The notes under the pieces: model-generated
What the model saw: the letters and a program-made list of their open reading frames with translations, nothing else
The model's database searches: none
Told to the model about the DNA's origin: nothing
In this document: positions 38,101 to 51,163 of the stretch, in pieces
Position numbering within the stretch: position 1 is the stretch's first letter
Layout of the letters: each line of letters opens with the position of its first letter
Made by a program: the position numbers and the translations under genes
Origin: Axinella damicornis
Lineage: Eukaryota; Porifera; Demospongiae; Axinellida; Axinellidae
Assembly (NCBI GenBank): GCA_963931865.1
Contig: OZ007505.1
Location: forward strand, 20,994,074 to 21,058,073
Direction: 5' to 3'
DNA: 64,000 bases

Positions 38101-41100
38101 TAGTCAGCTGGATTTGCCGGCCGCAATACCTACTACCAAGTCCCTTGTGCTACTGAATTGTTCTCATGTCATATTTTGTCCTGTTTCAATAACACTCTAC
38201 TAAGTTCAGTTCATTGATGTCAGTCTTTATATCACCTCAAACATACTGGTATGTTTGCATACTAAGTGCTTGATTAAAACTTTAATTTGATTCTACTAAA
38301 CTACCTGAACTAACCGGTGACTTCAAAGCGCAAGCAGGTGACTAACCTACTTAAATGCCCTGAACTAACCAAAGGATAAAGCTCATTAATTATTCATGTA
38401 TGGTCTATAAATACGTTTGACACCCTATTAAGAGTGTAGAGCATGCAGCACTTGCACGGCCGCATTGCGAAAAGCGACGTACGTACCACGTACCTACGCA
38501 TCCAGCACTGTGTCTCGGCACTTCGGTGCCGAGACAAAAAATCTAACATTACCATACAAATACATGACAGTCGCTTTTAAGAACTTACCTCTTGTGGATC
38601 TCAGCTCTATCATGCGCGCTGATGCTCTCCTCCTTCGCTCCTCCAGCTCTGGTGGGATGGGTTTCTTCTTGGGTGCTGCTGTCTTTCTCTTGACAGGAGG
38701 CTCCTCTCTCTGCTTCCGAGCTCGCTTTTCTGCGCGTTCCTCTGCCCTCACACTATCAGTCACGAGCGTCGGGCCAAGTGACATTGCTGGTGGAAGAACC
38801 ACTGGAGAGGCCGGGTGAGCTGGCTGCTCTAGTAGTGCAGTTGTTGAAGCTGGCTGCTCAGCCAGAGACCGGATGAGGTCAGCAACAATCTCCCGTGTGT
38901 CCTCATTCACTGTACCAGTCTGGAGGGGTTCAGAGTCTGCTTTTTGCTGCTTGAGCAGCCAATCCTTGGCCTGAGCGAAGGAAACTGGCAGCAGAGCTGC
39001 AGGGCTCTCTGAGGAGTGACGTGGTCTGTTCTACAGCGCTCCTTGTAGCGATTTTGCCACCTGGGGCATTGACTGCCACAACTCCTCCCAGATGGCTAGC
39101 ATGCTCCTGTTGAAGTTAGAAGGAACACGTGGGGTCTCCTCCCATAGCACGCAGGCGTGCCACATTGCGTCGATGTCCAGGTGTAGTGTCAGGTAGAGGA
39201 GCGCTTTTCCAGGATGAGGGGGAGTTGACGCAGGCAGCATCAGAAGTCGTTGAATCTTTCGGAAGAATACAAGAGAACATTAATCACTACATCACTAAAT
39301 TTTAATAGGGTGGTTGTTAAAGAAAATGAGAGGAGCTCACCATCCCTGTTGGGAGTGCTGACAGTTGACGATCGACCTTCGATTTCTACAGTCATGCCCA
39401 CGTTCTCTGGTACATTGGAGGCATTCGTCGACTCTGGAGACGAAATCTTATTTTCAAGAGATGTACATGTACGCAATAAGAATCTGACTCATTGGTAATT
39501 GTGTGTTTTGTCCTATTTAACCATTACAGAGAACATGTAACAGAATTCTACTCACTGTGTTCTGATTATCAGGCAACGTGATTATGATGTTGATAGTAAT
39601 AGTATACGTACATTCATTTTGAGAACTAAGTGGATTGTCCCGATTCATGGTCTTGGTCCACTCATGTATGGTGGTGTTGCTCCTTGTTGCCCTTTTGATG
39701 ACTTCGGGCATGCATATGTCTTCGATATGTTTTCGTTTTCTCCCACCTTTGAAAGCAGCCTGTGAGGTAGAGGTAGAGGTGGTGATGGAGGATGTGCTCG
39801 TGGTGAGGGCAGCAGTTGAGGGGCGGCTGGTGGAGAGTGTGATGAGGGCAGCAATTGATGAGTGGCTGGTGGAGGGTGCAGTGAATGCAGAAGTTGATGG
39901 GTGGCTGGTGGAGGGTGTGGTAAGGGCAGCAGTTGAGGGGCGGCAACAACCCCCGGTCTAGCTCTCGATGGGCATTCAACACCAGCACCATCCGTTTGGC
40001 AACACTCTCTGGCTCACCAACCACTCGGCGGATGTACTTCACTCTCTCGGCACATGTAGGTGGTCCTTCAAGTCTAGCAGCTTCCCTGGCCCTCATCAAC
40101 TGCTGCCGGTCACCCTCATGCTGCACAAAGATCGCCTGGCTCAGGTCGATGAGAAACTTCTTGCGCCAGGGTTGCTCAGCGTTCATCTCCTGCCCAATAC
40201 GCAGCATCAAATGCATGGCGTCGAGCTTCACTTGGAAGGTTGACCGCCACAGGGCTGCCACACTTGTGCCTGGGTCACTCTGAGCAGAGCCTGGCTTGCC
40301 ACTGCAGCATGCACAGTCCATATACAATGACTGGGGCACCTGAACTCCTATTGACTTGTGTCAGTCGATTGCTTCTGACATGGCCTTCTTGGGTGCGGTG
40401 TCTGGCACTATGTATACTCCCAGGATCAGGCCAAAGTCGCCACATATGGTGAACGTCTGCCCTCCATGGCCCACTACCTCACCACCAAGGGTGCGCTTGA
40501 CGACCTAACACTGGTGGTCGACTGCGAGGCAGTGACTGCTGACGATGGAACGCAGCTCTCACATGATGTGGGACTTGTTCTCCCAGTAGTCCCTGACAAA
40601 CATCGGTGTTAGATGGGGTCTACAAGGAACGTAATGGGAGGGGAATGGAGGGAAAGCATTGCGGGGAGCCACATTCACCCTGCCAACACCATGCATAGCA
40701 TCCACCTAGATTTCAAAACCAATGAAAGCAACTAATAACGCATTCATAACGATAGATATATGGCGGTAAAAGTAATAGCAAATACCATACCTTGTCCCAA
40801 AGCTCAATGTACTTATCCTTCATCTTGAGGTGACCTCATCCTCAAGGTAGCGTTCCACTTGGGCCACAGTCAAACCCGTCCGAAGTAGGCGTAGCAGGGA
40901 AATGTGGCTCCCATTGCCCTTGGCTGTGACAAACTCCCGCTTGACCCCGCTGTAGGGAGGGTGTTGACGTAGCTGGTGTCGTGGGTCATGAAGTGCTTCT
41001 TGCACTTGCTACACCTCATGTCCACACCAACGATGGTCTTTGGCCAAGGGATGGCATAGCACAACTTGCGCTTGCCAACTGAGTTGGCTGTGATGAGTGT

Positions 41101-44100
41101 CGACTTGCAGTGAGGACACCTGCCCCTCAGTGGGCAGTACACCAGCAGATCTAGCTTGCCCGGAATGGTCTTGGTCCCGATGCCAATTGCCCTCAACTCA
41201 CCAATGGTTGGTGATTGAAAGTCACTCTTGTTGAAGTTGGGAGGCACCGGTCCAGATCCAACCTTAGGCTGGTCTGCCAGAGCGGTTGTGCAGCTGATAG
41301 TCCTGGTAGAGGGGCCAGCAGAGAGAGATGGAGAGCTGCTGGTGGGTGCTGTGATGCTGGAGGTGATAGTCCTGGTAGAGGGGCCAGCAGAGAGAGAGGG
41401 AGATGAGCTGCTAGTGGGCCTTGACTGTGCCTGCCTCGCCTGCTTCCTGGCGGCCGCCTTGGTGTGCCAGCCACACGAGCACGGCTTGACTAATTCAAGG
41501 AGATAAATAGTTTGTTATCTGCAACGCCCACTCAGGCAAACAATAGACGGCTTGAAGAAAGATCCCTGTTGGCACTTCTTTATGGAGGCGATTGCTGCTA
41601 CGACCTCCTTGTTGGTTGGTTTTTGGCCTCTTCCCATGAATAGTCCCTCTGCAAGGTCCATCAACTTGTCGGCATACTGTCCAATGCCACGGAAGTGGTG
41701 GGATCCCGACATAGAGTCTTCTTTACTAAGTAATCCGACGTCTGTCTTCTCTTGATCTATATTCCCCCAACCCAGAGCATTTGTGTAGCATTCTGAGCAT
41801 ATTAAGTATGCACAATATTAGTTGTGTTGTTTTAGTATGACTATCAAACTAGTTATAGTTAGTTTTTGCATTCTGTAAAATTAGTCGTGCTCCTTCAGTT
41901 TTAGTTTTGATTAACTAGAAGTCAAAAGGCCATACTAAAAGGGTATTTAGTTGTTAACTAAAACAACTTGGTAAAGTGAGAACAATGAATAATCAGGAAA
42001 AAAGCGGTATTGAAAACATGATCCAACAGAGTAAGTACACATGTACACGCGTGATAGACGAGATCGAGGGGAGACAAACTCTTGAGGGGAAACTCTTGAG
42101 AGGAGGCATTCGATTCTGGAGAGGACGAAAGAATGTTATTGTGGCACTCGATCCCTTATTCCAAAAGATGTATGTGTAGCGGTCACAACAAGGACACGGT
42201 TACGTGGTGGCATGCTGTCTGGTGGAATCTTCTTCCCAAGAGCACGGAAGCGGCGGCGATTGTACCCGAGAATCCACCACCCCAACCGTGCATCAAACAC
42301 TTCTGTCCCGATACCACGTTGGGCGTAGAAGGTTCGGTCGAGAACTGAATGGATGGCTTCCACCTTGCTCGTACCACGCAGTGACTGGTGTGGTCCAAAC
42401 GATGGCTGGTTGAGTGGTAGCTGACTGTGCCAACCTTCACATAGGGCAGGTGCTGCACAATGGTTGCTGGCTCAGGTCTATCAGGAACTTCTTGTGACGG
42501 GGGTGCTCAGCATTTTTTCCCGTCCAATCCGTAACATCAAATGCATGGCATCGAGCTTGACAGAAAAGAGAAGAGTCAATCACCTCAGACATGGCCTTCT
42601 TCGCCCAGGAGAGTGCTGTATCGGGTACTACGTACACTCCACAGATGAGACCGAAATCGCCGCATATGGTGAAGGTCTGCCCACCATGGCCCACTACGTC
42701 ACCCACCACCAAGGGTACGTTTGACAACCTTGCGCTGGTGGTCGACTGCGAGACTGTGGTTGCTGAGGATGGCGTGAAGCTCACGCATGATGTAGGTCGC
42801 ACATCATGGGGAAAAAATAGGGAGGAAAGGGGAAAAGGAAGAAAAGAAAGGAGGAAAAAGAGAAAGAAGAAAAATATCTTCCCCCAATCCAGAGCATTTG
42901 CGTACTATAGTAAGTATGCACAATATTAGAATTTACTAAAGTGAGAACAATAAATAATCAGGAGAATAACGATAGAAAACATGATCCAGCAGAGTAAGTA
43001 TGCGCAATATAGAGTAAAGTAACTGCATGAATATTGAGGAGAAACACAATGAGAAGGCATGATCCACGATGGATGTTACAGTTCTTTTTTCTTTCACTTC
43101 ATTTGCTCTTCGCCATGCCGCCTGCATTCTCTCCTTCTGCTCCTTTTCAAAGGCCTCAAGAATTGGTTTCTCGTCCGCATGAGGACACCATATATTGTTT
43201 GAGTGGCCCAGTTTTGGCCATACTAACACGTGCCTTGACCCACGACCTAGACCTAAGCACCGCAAGTACGCATGCGCAAGTTGACCGCGTACCTAAGACC
43301 TACGCGTACCTCAGACTACCGGGTACCCGCCTGAGCTAGGGTTGGGGGATGACAGACTGATGGAGGGGGGAAAAAGGGGGAAAGGGAAAAGAGAGGAGAA
43401 AAAAATAGGGAAAATGGGGGAAGGGAGAAAGTAAATTTCATCAGATACCAAACCCAAACATTAATGGAATATCAGCAAAGTATAATAGCTAAAACAACAA
43501 AAGAAACGCATTAATAAGTTGCTTTTTTCTTTAATCTCGTTTGCCCTTCGCCAGGCTGCCTGAGTTCTTTCTCTCTGTTCCCTTTTGAAGGCCTCTAGAA
43601 TTGTTTACTATCTGCGTAAGGACACCAGGTCTTGTTCGACCGCCCCAAAACCCGATGGATCTGGCCGTCAGGGGTCTTGTCATTGGCCGTCCTAAGCTGG
43701 TGACAAGCAGGGCAGCGACGCTTCCCATCCATCTCCTAAAAAATTGAATCAAGAGACACTGCAGAGGAAAGTCTTCTATTTACATAGAAATCTAACGTTA
43801 CTATACAAATATTACAAATACATGACAGTCGCTTTTAAGAACTTACCTCGTGTGGAGAGACACCCAGCTCTATCATGCACGCTGATGCTCTCCTCCTTCG
43901 CTCCTCCAGCTCTGGTGGGATGGGTTTCTTCTTGGGTGCTGCTGTCTTTCTCTTGACAGGAGGCACCTCTCTCTGCTTCCGAGCTCGCTTCTCTGCGTGT
44001 TCCTCTGCCCTCACACTTATCAGTCACTAGCGTCAGGCCAAGTGACATTACTGGTGGAAGAGCCGGGTGAGCTGGCTGCTCTAGTAGTGCAGTTGTTGAA

Positions 44101-47100
44101 GCTGGCTGCTCAGCCAGAGACCGGTTGAGGTCAGCAACAATCTCCCGTGCATCCTCATTCACTGTACCAGTCTGGAGGGGTTCAGATTCTGCTGCTTGAG
44201 CAGCCAATCCTTGGCCTGAGCAAAGGAAACTGGCAGCAGAGCTGCAGGGCTCTCTGAGGAGTGACGTGGTCTCTTCCTCTCAGTTCTACAGCGCTCCTTG
44301 TAGCGCTGTAGGAGGCTGTTCACTTTGGTGCTGATTTTGCCACTCTGGGGCATTGACTGCCACAACTCCTCCCAGATGGCTAGCATGCTCCTGTTGAAGT
44401 TAGGAGGAACACGTGGGGTTGTTTAAGAAAATGAGAGGAGCTCACCATCAACGAGCATCTCATCGTCCCTGTTAGGAGTGCTGACAGTTGATGATCGACC
44501 TTCGATTTCTACAGTCATGCCCACGTTCTCTGGTACATTGGAGGCATTCGTCGACTCTGGAGACGAAATCTTATTTTCAAGAGATGTACACAATAAGAAT
44601 CTGACTCATTGGTAATTGTGTGTTTTGTCCTATTTAACCATTACAGAGAACACGTAACAGAATTCTACTCACTGTGTTCTGATTATGAGGCAACGTGATT
44701 ATGATGTTGATAGTAATAGTATACGTACATTCATTTTGAGAACTAAGTGGATTGTCCCGATTCATGGTCTTGGTCCACTCATGTATGGTGGTGTTGCTCC
44801 TTGTTGCCCTTTTGATGACTTCGGGCGTGCATATGTCTTCGATATGTTTTCGTTTTCTCCCACCTTTGAAAGCAGCCTGTGAGGTAGAGGTAGAGGTGGT
44901 GATGGAGGATGTGCTCGTGGTGAGGGCAGCAGTTGAGGGGCGGCTGGTGGAGAGTGTGATGAGGGCAGCAATTGATGAGTGGCTGGTGGAGGGTGCAGTG
45001 AATGCAGAAGTTGATGGGTGGCTGGTGGAGGGTGTGGTAAGGGCAGCAGTTGAGGGGCGGCAACAACCCCCGGTCTAGCTCTCGATGGGCATTCAACACC
45101 AGCACCATCCGTTTGGCAACACTCTCTGGCTCACAACCACTCGGCGGATGTACTTCACTCTCTCGGCACATGTAGGTGGTCCTTCAAGTCTAGCAGCTTC
45201 CCTGGCCCTCATCAACTGCTGCCAGTCACCCTCATGCTGCACAAAGATCGCCTGGCTCAGGTCGATGAGAAACTTCTTGCGCCAGGGGTGCTCAGCGTTC
45301 ATCTCCTGCCCAATACGCAGCATCAAATGCATGGCGTCGAGCTTCACTTGGAAGGTTGACCGCCACAGGGCTGCCACACTTGTGCCTGGGTCACTCTGAG
45401 CAGAGCCTGGCTTGCCACTGCAGCATGCACAGTCCATATACAATGACTGGGGCACCTGAACTCCTATTGACTTGTGTCAGTCGATTACTTCTGACATGGC
45501 CTTCTTGGGTGCGGTGTCTGGCACTATGTATACTCCCAGGATCAGGCCAAAGTCGCCACATATGGTGAACGTCTGCCCTCCATGGCCCACTACCTCACCA
45601 CCAAGGGTGCGCTTGACGACCTTACACTGGTGGTCGACTGCAAGGCAGTGACTGCTGACGATGGAACGCAGCTCTCGCATGATGTGGGACTTGTTCTCCC
45701 AGTAGTCCCTGACAAACATCGGGTCTACAAGGAACGTAGTGGGAGGGGAATGGAGGGAAAGCATTGCGGGGAGCCACATTCACCCTGCCAACACCATGCA
45801 TAGCATCCACCTAGATTTCAAAACCAATGAAAGCAACTAATAACACATTCATAACGATAGATATATGGCGGTAAAAAGTAATAGCAAATACCATACCTTG
45901 TCCCAAAGCTCAATGTACTTATCCTTCATCTTGAGGTAGTGTTTCTGGACCTCATCCTCAAGGTAGCGTTCCACTTGAGCCACAGTCAAACCCGTCCGAA
46001 GTAGGCGTAGCAGGGAAATGTGGCTCCCATTGCCCTTGGCTGTGACAAACTCCCGCTTGACCCCGCTGTAGGGAGGGTGTTGACGTACATGTAGCTGGTG
46101 TCGTGGGTCATGAAGTGCTTCTTGCACTTGCTACACCTCATGTCCACACCAACGATGGTCTTTGGCCAAGGGATGGCATAGCACAACTTGCGCTTGCCAA
46201 CTGAGTTGGCTGTGATGAGTGTCGACTTGCAGTGAGGACACCTGCCCCTCAGTGGGCAGTACACCAGCAGATCTAGCTTGCCCGGAATGATCTTGGTCCC
46301 GATGCCAATTGCCCTCAACTCACCAATGGTTGGTGATTGAAAGTCACTCTTGTTGAAGTTGGGAGGCACCGGTCCAGATCCAACCTTAGGCTGGTCTGCC
46401 AGAGCGGTTGTGCAGCTGATAGTCCTGGTAGAGGGGCCAGCAGAGAGAGATGGAGAGCTGCTGGTGGGTGCTGTGATGCTGGAGGTGATAGTCCTGGTAG
46501 AGGGGCCAGCAGAGAGAGAGGGAGATGAGCTGCTAGTGGGCCTTGACTGTGCCTGCCTCGCCTGCTTCCTGGCGGCCGCCTTGGTGTGCCAGCCACACGA
46601 GCACGGCTTGACTAATTCAAGGAGATAAATAGTTTGTTATCTGCAACGCCCACTCAGGCAAACAATAGAAGGCTTGAAGAAAGATCCCTGTTGGCACTTC
46701 TTTATGGAGGCGATTGCTGCTACGACCTCCTTGTTGGTTGGTTTTTGGCCTCTTCCCATGAATAGTCCCTCTGCAAGGTCCATCAACTTGTCGGCATACT
46801 GTCCAATGCCACGGAAGTGGTGGGATCCCGACATAGAGTCTTCTTTACTAAGTAATCCGACGTCTGTCTTCTCTTGATCTATATTCCCCCAACCCAGAGC
46901 ATTTGTGTAGCATTCTGAGCATATTAAGTATGCACAATATTAGTTGTGTTGTTTTAGTATGACTATCAAACTAGTTATAGTTAGTTTTTGCATTCTGTAA
47001 AATTAGTCGTGCTCCTTCAGTTTTAGTTTTGATTAACTAGAAGTCAAAAGGCCATACTAAAAGGGTATTTAGTTGTTAACTAAAACAACTTGGTAAAGTG

Positions 47101-50100
47101 AGAACAATGAATAATCAGGAAAAAAGCGGTATTGAAAACATGATCCAACAGAGTAAGTACACATGTACACGCGTGATAGACGAGATCGAGGGGAGACAAA
47201 CTCTTGAGGGGAAACTCTTGAGAGGAGGCATTCGATTCTGGAGAGGACGAAAGAATGTTATTGTGGCACTCGATCCCTTATTCCAAAAGATGTATGTGTA
47301 GCGGTCACAACAAGGACACGGTTACGTGGTGGCATGCTGTCTGGTGGAATCTTCTTCCCAAGAGCACGGAAGCGGCGGCGATTGTACCCGAGAATCTACC
47401 ACCCCAACCGTGCATCAAACACTTCTGTCCCGATACCACGTTGGGCGTAGAAGGTTCGGTCGAGAACTGAATGGATGGCTTCCACCTTGCTCGTACCACG
47501 CAGTGACTGGTGTGGTCCAAACGATGGCTGGTTGAGTGGTAGCTGACTGTGCCAACCTTCACATAGGGCAGGTGCTGCACAATGGTTGCTGGCTCAGGTC
47601 TATCAGGAACTTCTTGTGACGGGGGTGCTCAGCATTTTTTCCCGTCCAATCCGTAACATCAAATGCATGGCATCGAGCTTGACAGAAAAGAGAAGAGTCA
47701 ATCACCTCAGACATGGCCTTCTTCGCCCAGGAGAGTGCTGTATCGGGTACTACGTACACTCCACAGATGAGACCGAAATCGCCGCATATGGTGAAGGTCT
47801 GCCCACCATGGCCCACTACGTCACCCACCACCAAGGGTACGTTTGACAACCTTGCGCTGGTGGTCGACTGCGAGACTGTGGTTGCTGAGGATGGCGTGAA
47901 GCTCACGCATGATGTAGGTCGCACATCATGGGGAAAAAATAGGGAGGAAAGGGGAAAAGGAAGAAAAGAAAGGAGGAAAAAGAGAAAGAAGAAAAATATC
48001 TTCCCCCAATCCAGAGCATTTGCGTACTATAGTAAGTATGCACAATATTAGAATTTACTAAAGTGAGAACAATAAATAATCAGGAGAATAACGATAGAAA
48101 ACATGATCCAGCAGAGTAAGTATGCGCAATATAGAGTAAAGTAACTGCATGAATATTGAGGAGAAACACAATGAGAAGACATGATCCACGATGGATGTTA
48201 CAGTTCTTTTTTCTTTCACTTCATTTGCTCTTCGCCATGCCGCCTGCATTCTCTCCTTCTGCTCCTTTTCAAAGGCCTCAAGAATTGGTTTCTCGTCCGC
48301 ATGAGGACACCAGATATTGTTTGAGTGGCCCAGTTTTGGCCATACTAACACGTGCCTTGACCCACGACCTAGACCTAAGCACCGCAAGTACGCATGCGCA
48401 AGTTGACCGCGTACCTAAGACCTACGCGTACCTCAGACTACCGGGTACCCGCCTGAGCTATCCAGGCTCCACACAATCTGCGCAGGTGGCTGCAATGCCA
48501 CTTGTGTCAGTTACGTAGTAGTTTAAAAAAACCCACATGAATTGGAAATGTACGTTTTCTCCATATGTTTAAAGTGACAATGCCCTGCACTCCTCTAGTA
48601 TTTGGTTTTTGTATGAGACCTGTCACTGTGATGTGCTTCATATTCAAGAAGAATTGTTATCACACTGTACTTGAAAAGTGTCCCTCCCAATCGTTGCAAT
48701 CTATTCTCAAGCACAAATGATACAAATGTCGTCTTTGGTCTCTTCCCCAGAGCCGTGGTAGCCATTTTGGATGCGTTCCACTTTGACCTCTCTGATGCCC
48801 AGCCACTGGAAGAAGGAAACGGACCATCTCAATTACCTCCAAATCCAATAAACTGGAGGGTGAAATCAGAAGGTGTGTCAGCCCCCATAGAACACTCCTC
48901 CAAAGGAATGGACGAAGGGACAAAGACGAGCAAGGAGGGAAAAGATGGCGAAGGAGAGGGTGAAATGCTTTTAATGGAGGGGGAGGAAGGGGGAGAGGTG
49001 GATGTTGAACAGAAAATAGAGTTGGAGACGACGGACAGCACAGTGAAGCGAAACTTGGCCCAGAAGATTCACAAAACCATTGTTCACTCCATACTGCCGA
49101 GCTTGCAAGCAGTACTCACAAAGAGGGTGAGAGGATGTGCACTTTGACCTTTACTTCTTGTTTGAGCTAAGTGATAACTTATGCTATAGGTATCTTGGGC
49201 AAGGAATGAGATATGAAGCTGGGATTTGCACCATTGTGATCAGCATGAATGGAGCTTTCAAGTCATGTCCATTTTGCTGTAGGTTGAATTTTGACCCAAA
49301 ATTATTAAAAACCATGGATTATAGCCTTTGGTCAAGTGCGATTTTTGGCCAAAAATGTGACCTTTACTGAAGGTCCTTTTTAGGACATCAGTTGAATGTT
49401 CTTTTGATGCTGATCACAATGGTGCAAATCCCAGCTTCGTATCTCATTCCTAGCCGAAGTTACCCAGCTTAGTATGTACTGTAGCAGCATATATGCCTCA
49501 CCTCGTTCCCAGACCTTGTACACTGCCAGTGTTTTCGTTTACAGTATTTTTGCATTTTGTAGAAACTGGAGGTGTAGACTGAAGTCTTCTTCCATAAACT
49601 TGCCATTTTCAAGCCTGTGGAGGGATAAAGCCACATATTTCCTTCTTATGGCGGCATGCACCTAATAACGACTACGGTATTACTCTCACTCTTTACAGAT
49701 TGATGTTCCCGGGCACAAGCTCAGCCGAGTGGACCAGGATGAGCAGTCAGAGATCCTACGAGTGCCTGTTGCCATGGCAATAACCAAACTGCTACTGGCC
49801 CTACCTGAAAGCACACTGCATGCTCATCTGTCCAGGTACTCGACCACTATCACCATGGTTGGCTGGTTCCCATGGACTTACTATGTCGTATGCATGCATT
49901 AAAATGGCTGCTATATGTGCCGTATTTCTTGTGTTCCTTGTGTTTCTCAGCCCTTTATACTGTCTGTGTTTCTGGGGTTTCTTGTGTTCCTTGTGTTTTC
50001 ATTTGCAACCCCATCCACGTCAAAGTTTGCCTTTCACATTCTCTCAACAGTTTGCTATTGAAGGTTTGCCAGACGTTGAAGAACAGGTCTCGCAGCGTTC

Positions 50101-51132
50101 GTGACATAGCCAGGGACACCTTGGTCAAGATGGCTGCTGCTCTAGGTCCCAGCTACCTCCCTTATATCATCAGGGAGATGAAGGACCTCCTTACGAGAGG
50201 GTATCAGGTAGGGAGGAGGGGATAGGACTATACCAACCAATTACCAAACCATGAGACCTTACCAAAGCACTTCTCTCCCCCTGTCTCCCTTCCCTTCCCG
50301 CCTTCCTTCCTCACCTCCTCACTCCTCCCCATCCTCCTCTCTTCCCATCATCCTCTCTTCTCCCCATCCCCTTCTCTTCCCCATCCTCCTCTCCCCCATC
50401 CTTCCTCCTCTCCCCCTCCTCCTCCCCATCCTCCTCTCTTCCCATCGTCCTCTCTTCTCCCCATCCCCTTCTCTTCCCCATCCTCCTCTCTCCATCCTCC
50501 TCTCCCCATCCTCCTCTCCCCCTCCTCCTCTCCCCATCCTCCTCTCCCCCCCTCCTCTCCCCATACTCCTCTCCCCACTCTCCTCTCCCCATCCTCCTCT
50601 CCCCCTCCTCCTCTCCCCATCCTCCTCTCCCCCCTCCTCTCCCCATACTCCTCTCCCCACTCTCCTCTCCCCACTCTCCTCTCCCCCTCCTCTTCTCCCC
50701 ATCCTCTTCTCTTCCCCATCTTCCTCTCCTCCCCACCCCAACACACGTGTACCCTCCCTGCAGCTCCATGTGCTCTCCTACAGTCTTCACTCAGTGCTGA
50801 ATGGCATCTCCTCCGCCCTCAAGACCGGCGACCTCGACCCCTGCATGGATCACATCAGTCAGGTCATTACAGCAAATCCAATTTAGATTTTCGATTTTCA
50901 CATGTGTACCACAAATTCATTTAGCTTTAATTCCCACACACAGATCTTGATCGAGGATCTCTTTGGTGCTCCAGCGGAGGAGCGGGCGAGTGATGCGGGC
51001 ATTGCTAGGATACCAGAGAGCAAGGCCCCTCAGAGTCTCAGCAGCTATGAGATAGTTGCCAGGTTCCTCTCTCCCGGGCGGCTGCCCAAACTGTTGGACG
51101 CTCTGAAGCAGGTGTGCATGTGTATTGTGTGT

Positions 51133-51163
<31 letters not shown>

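Noticed and set aside
39645..39961. His/Leu/Cys repeat open frame (HHTLHQPPLNCCP) as a metal-binding protein
   Set aside because: It is a short tandem repeat at the downstream end of the transposase fragment, present identically in both transposon units, and probably low-complexity transposon sequence.
50311..50886. Arg/Glu/Gly-rich and Pro/Ser/Leu-rich open frames
   Set aside because: They come from the polypyrimidine minisatellite preceding a UTP20 exon.
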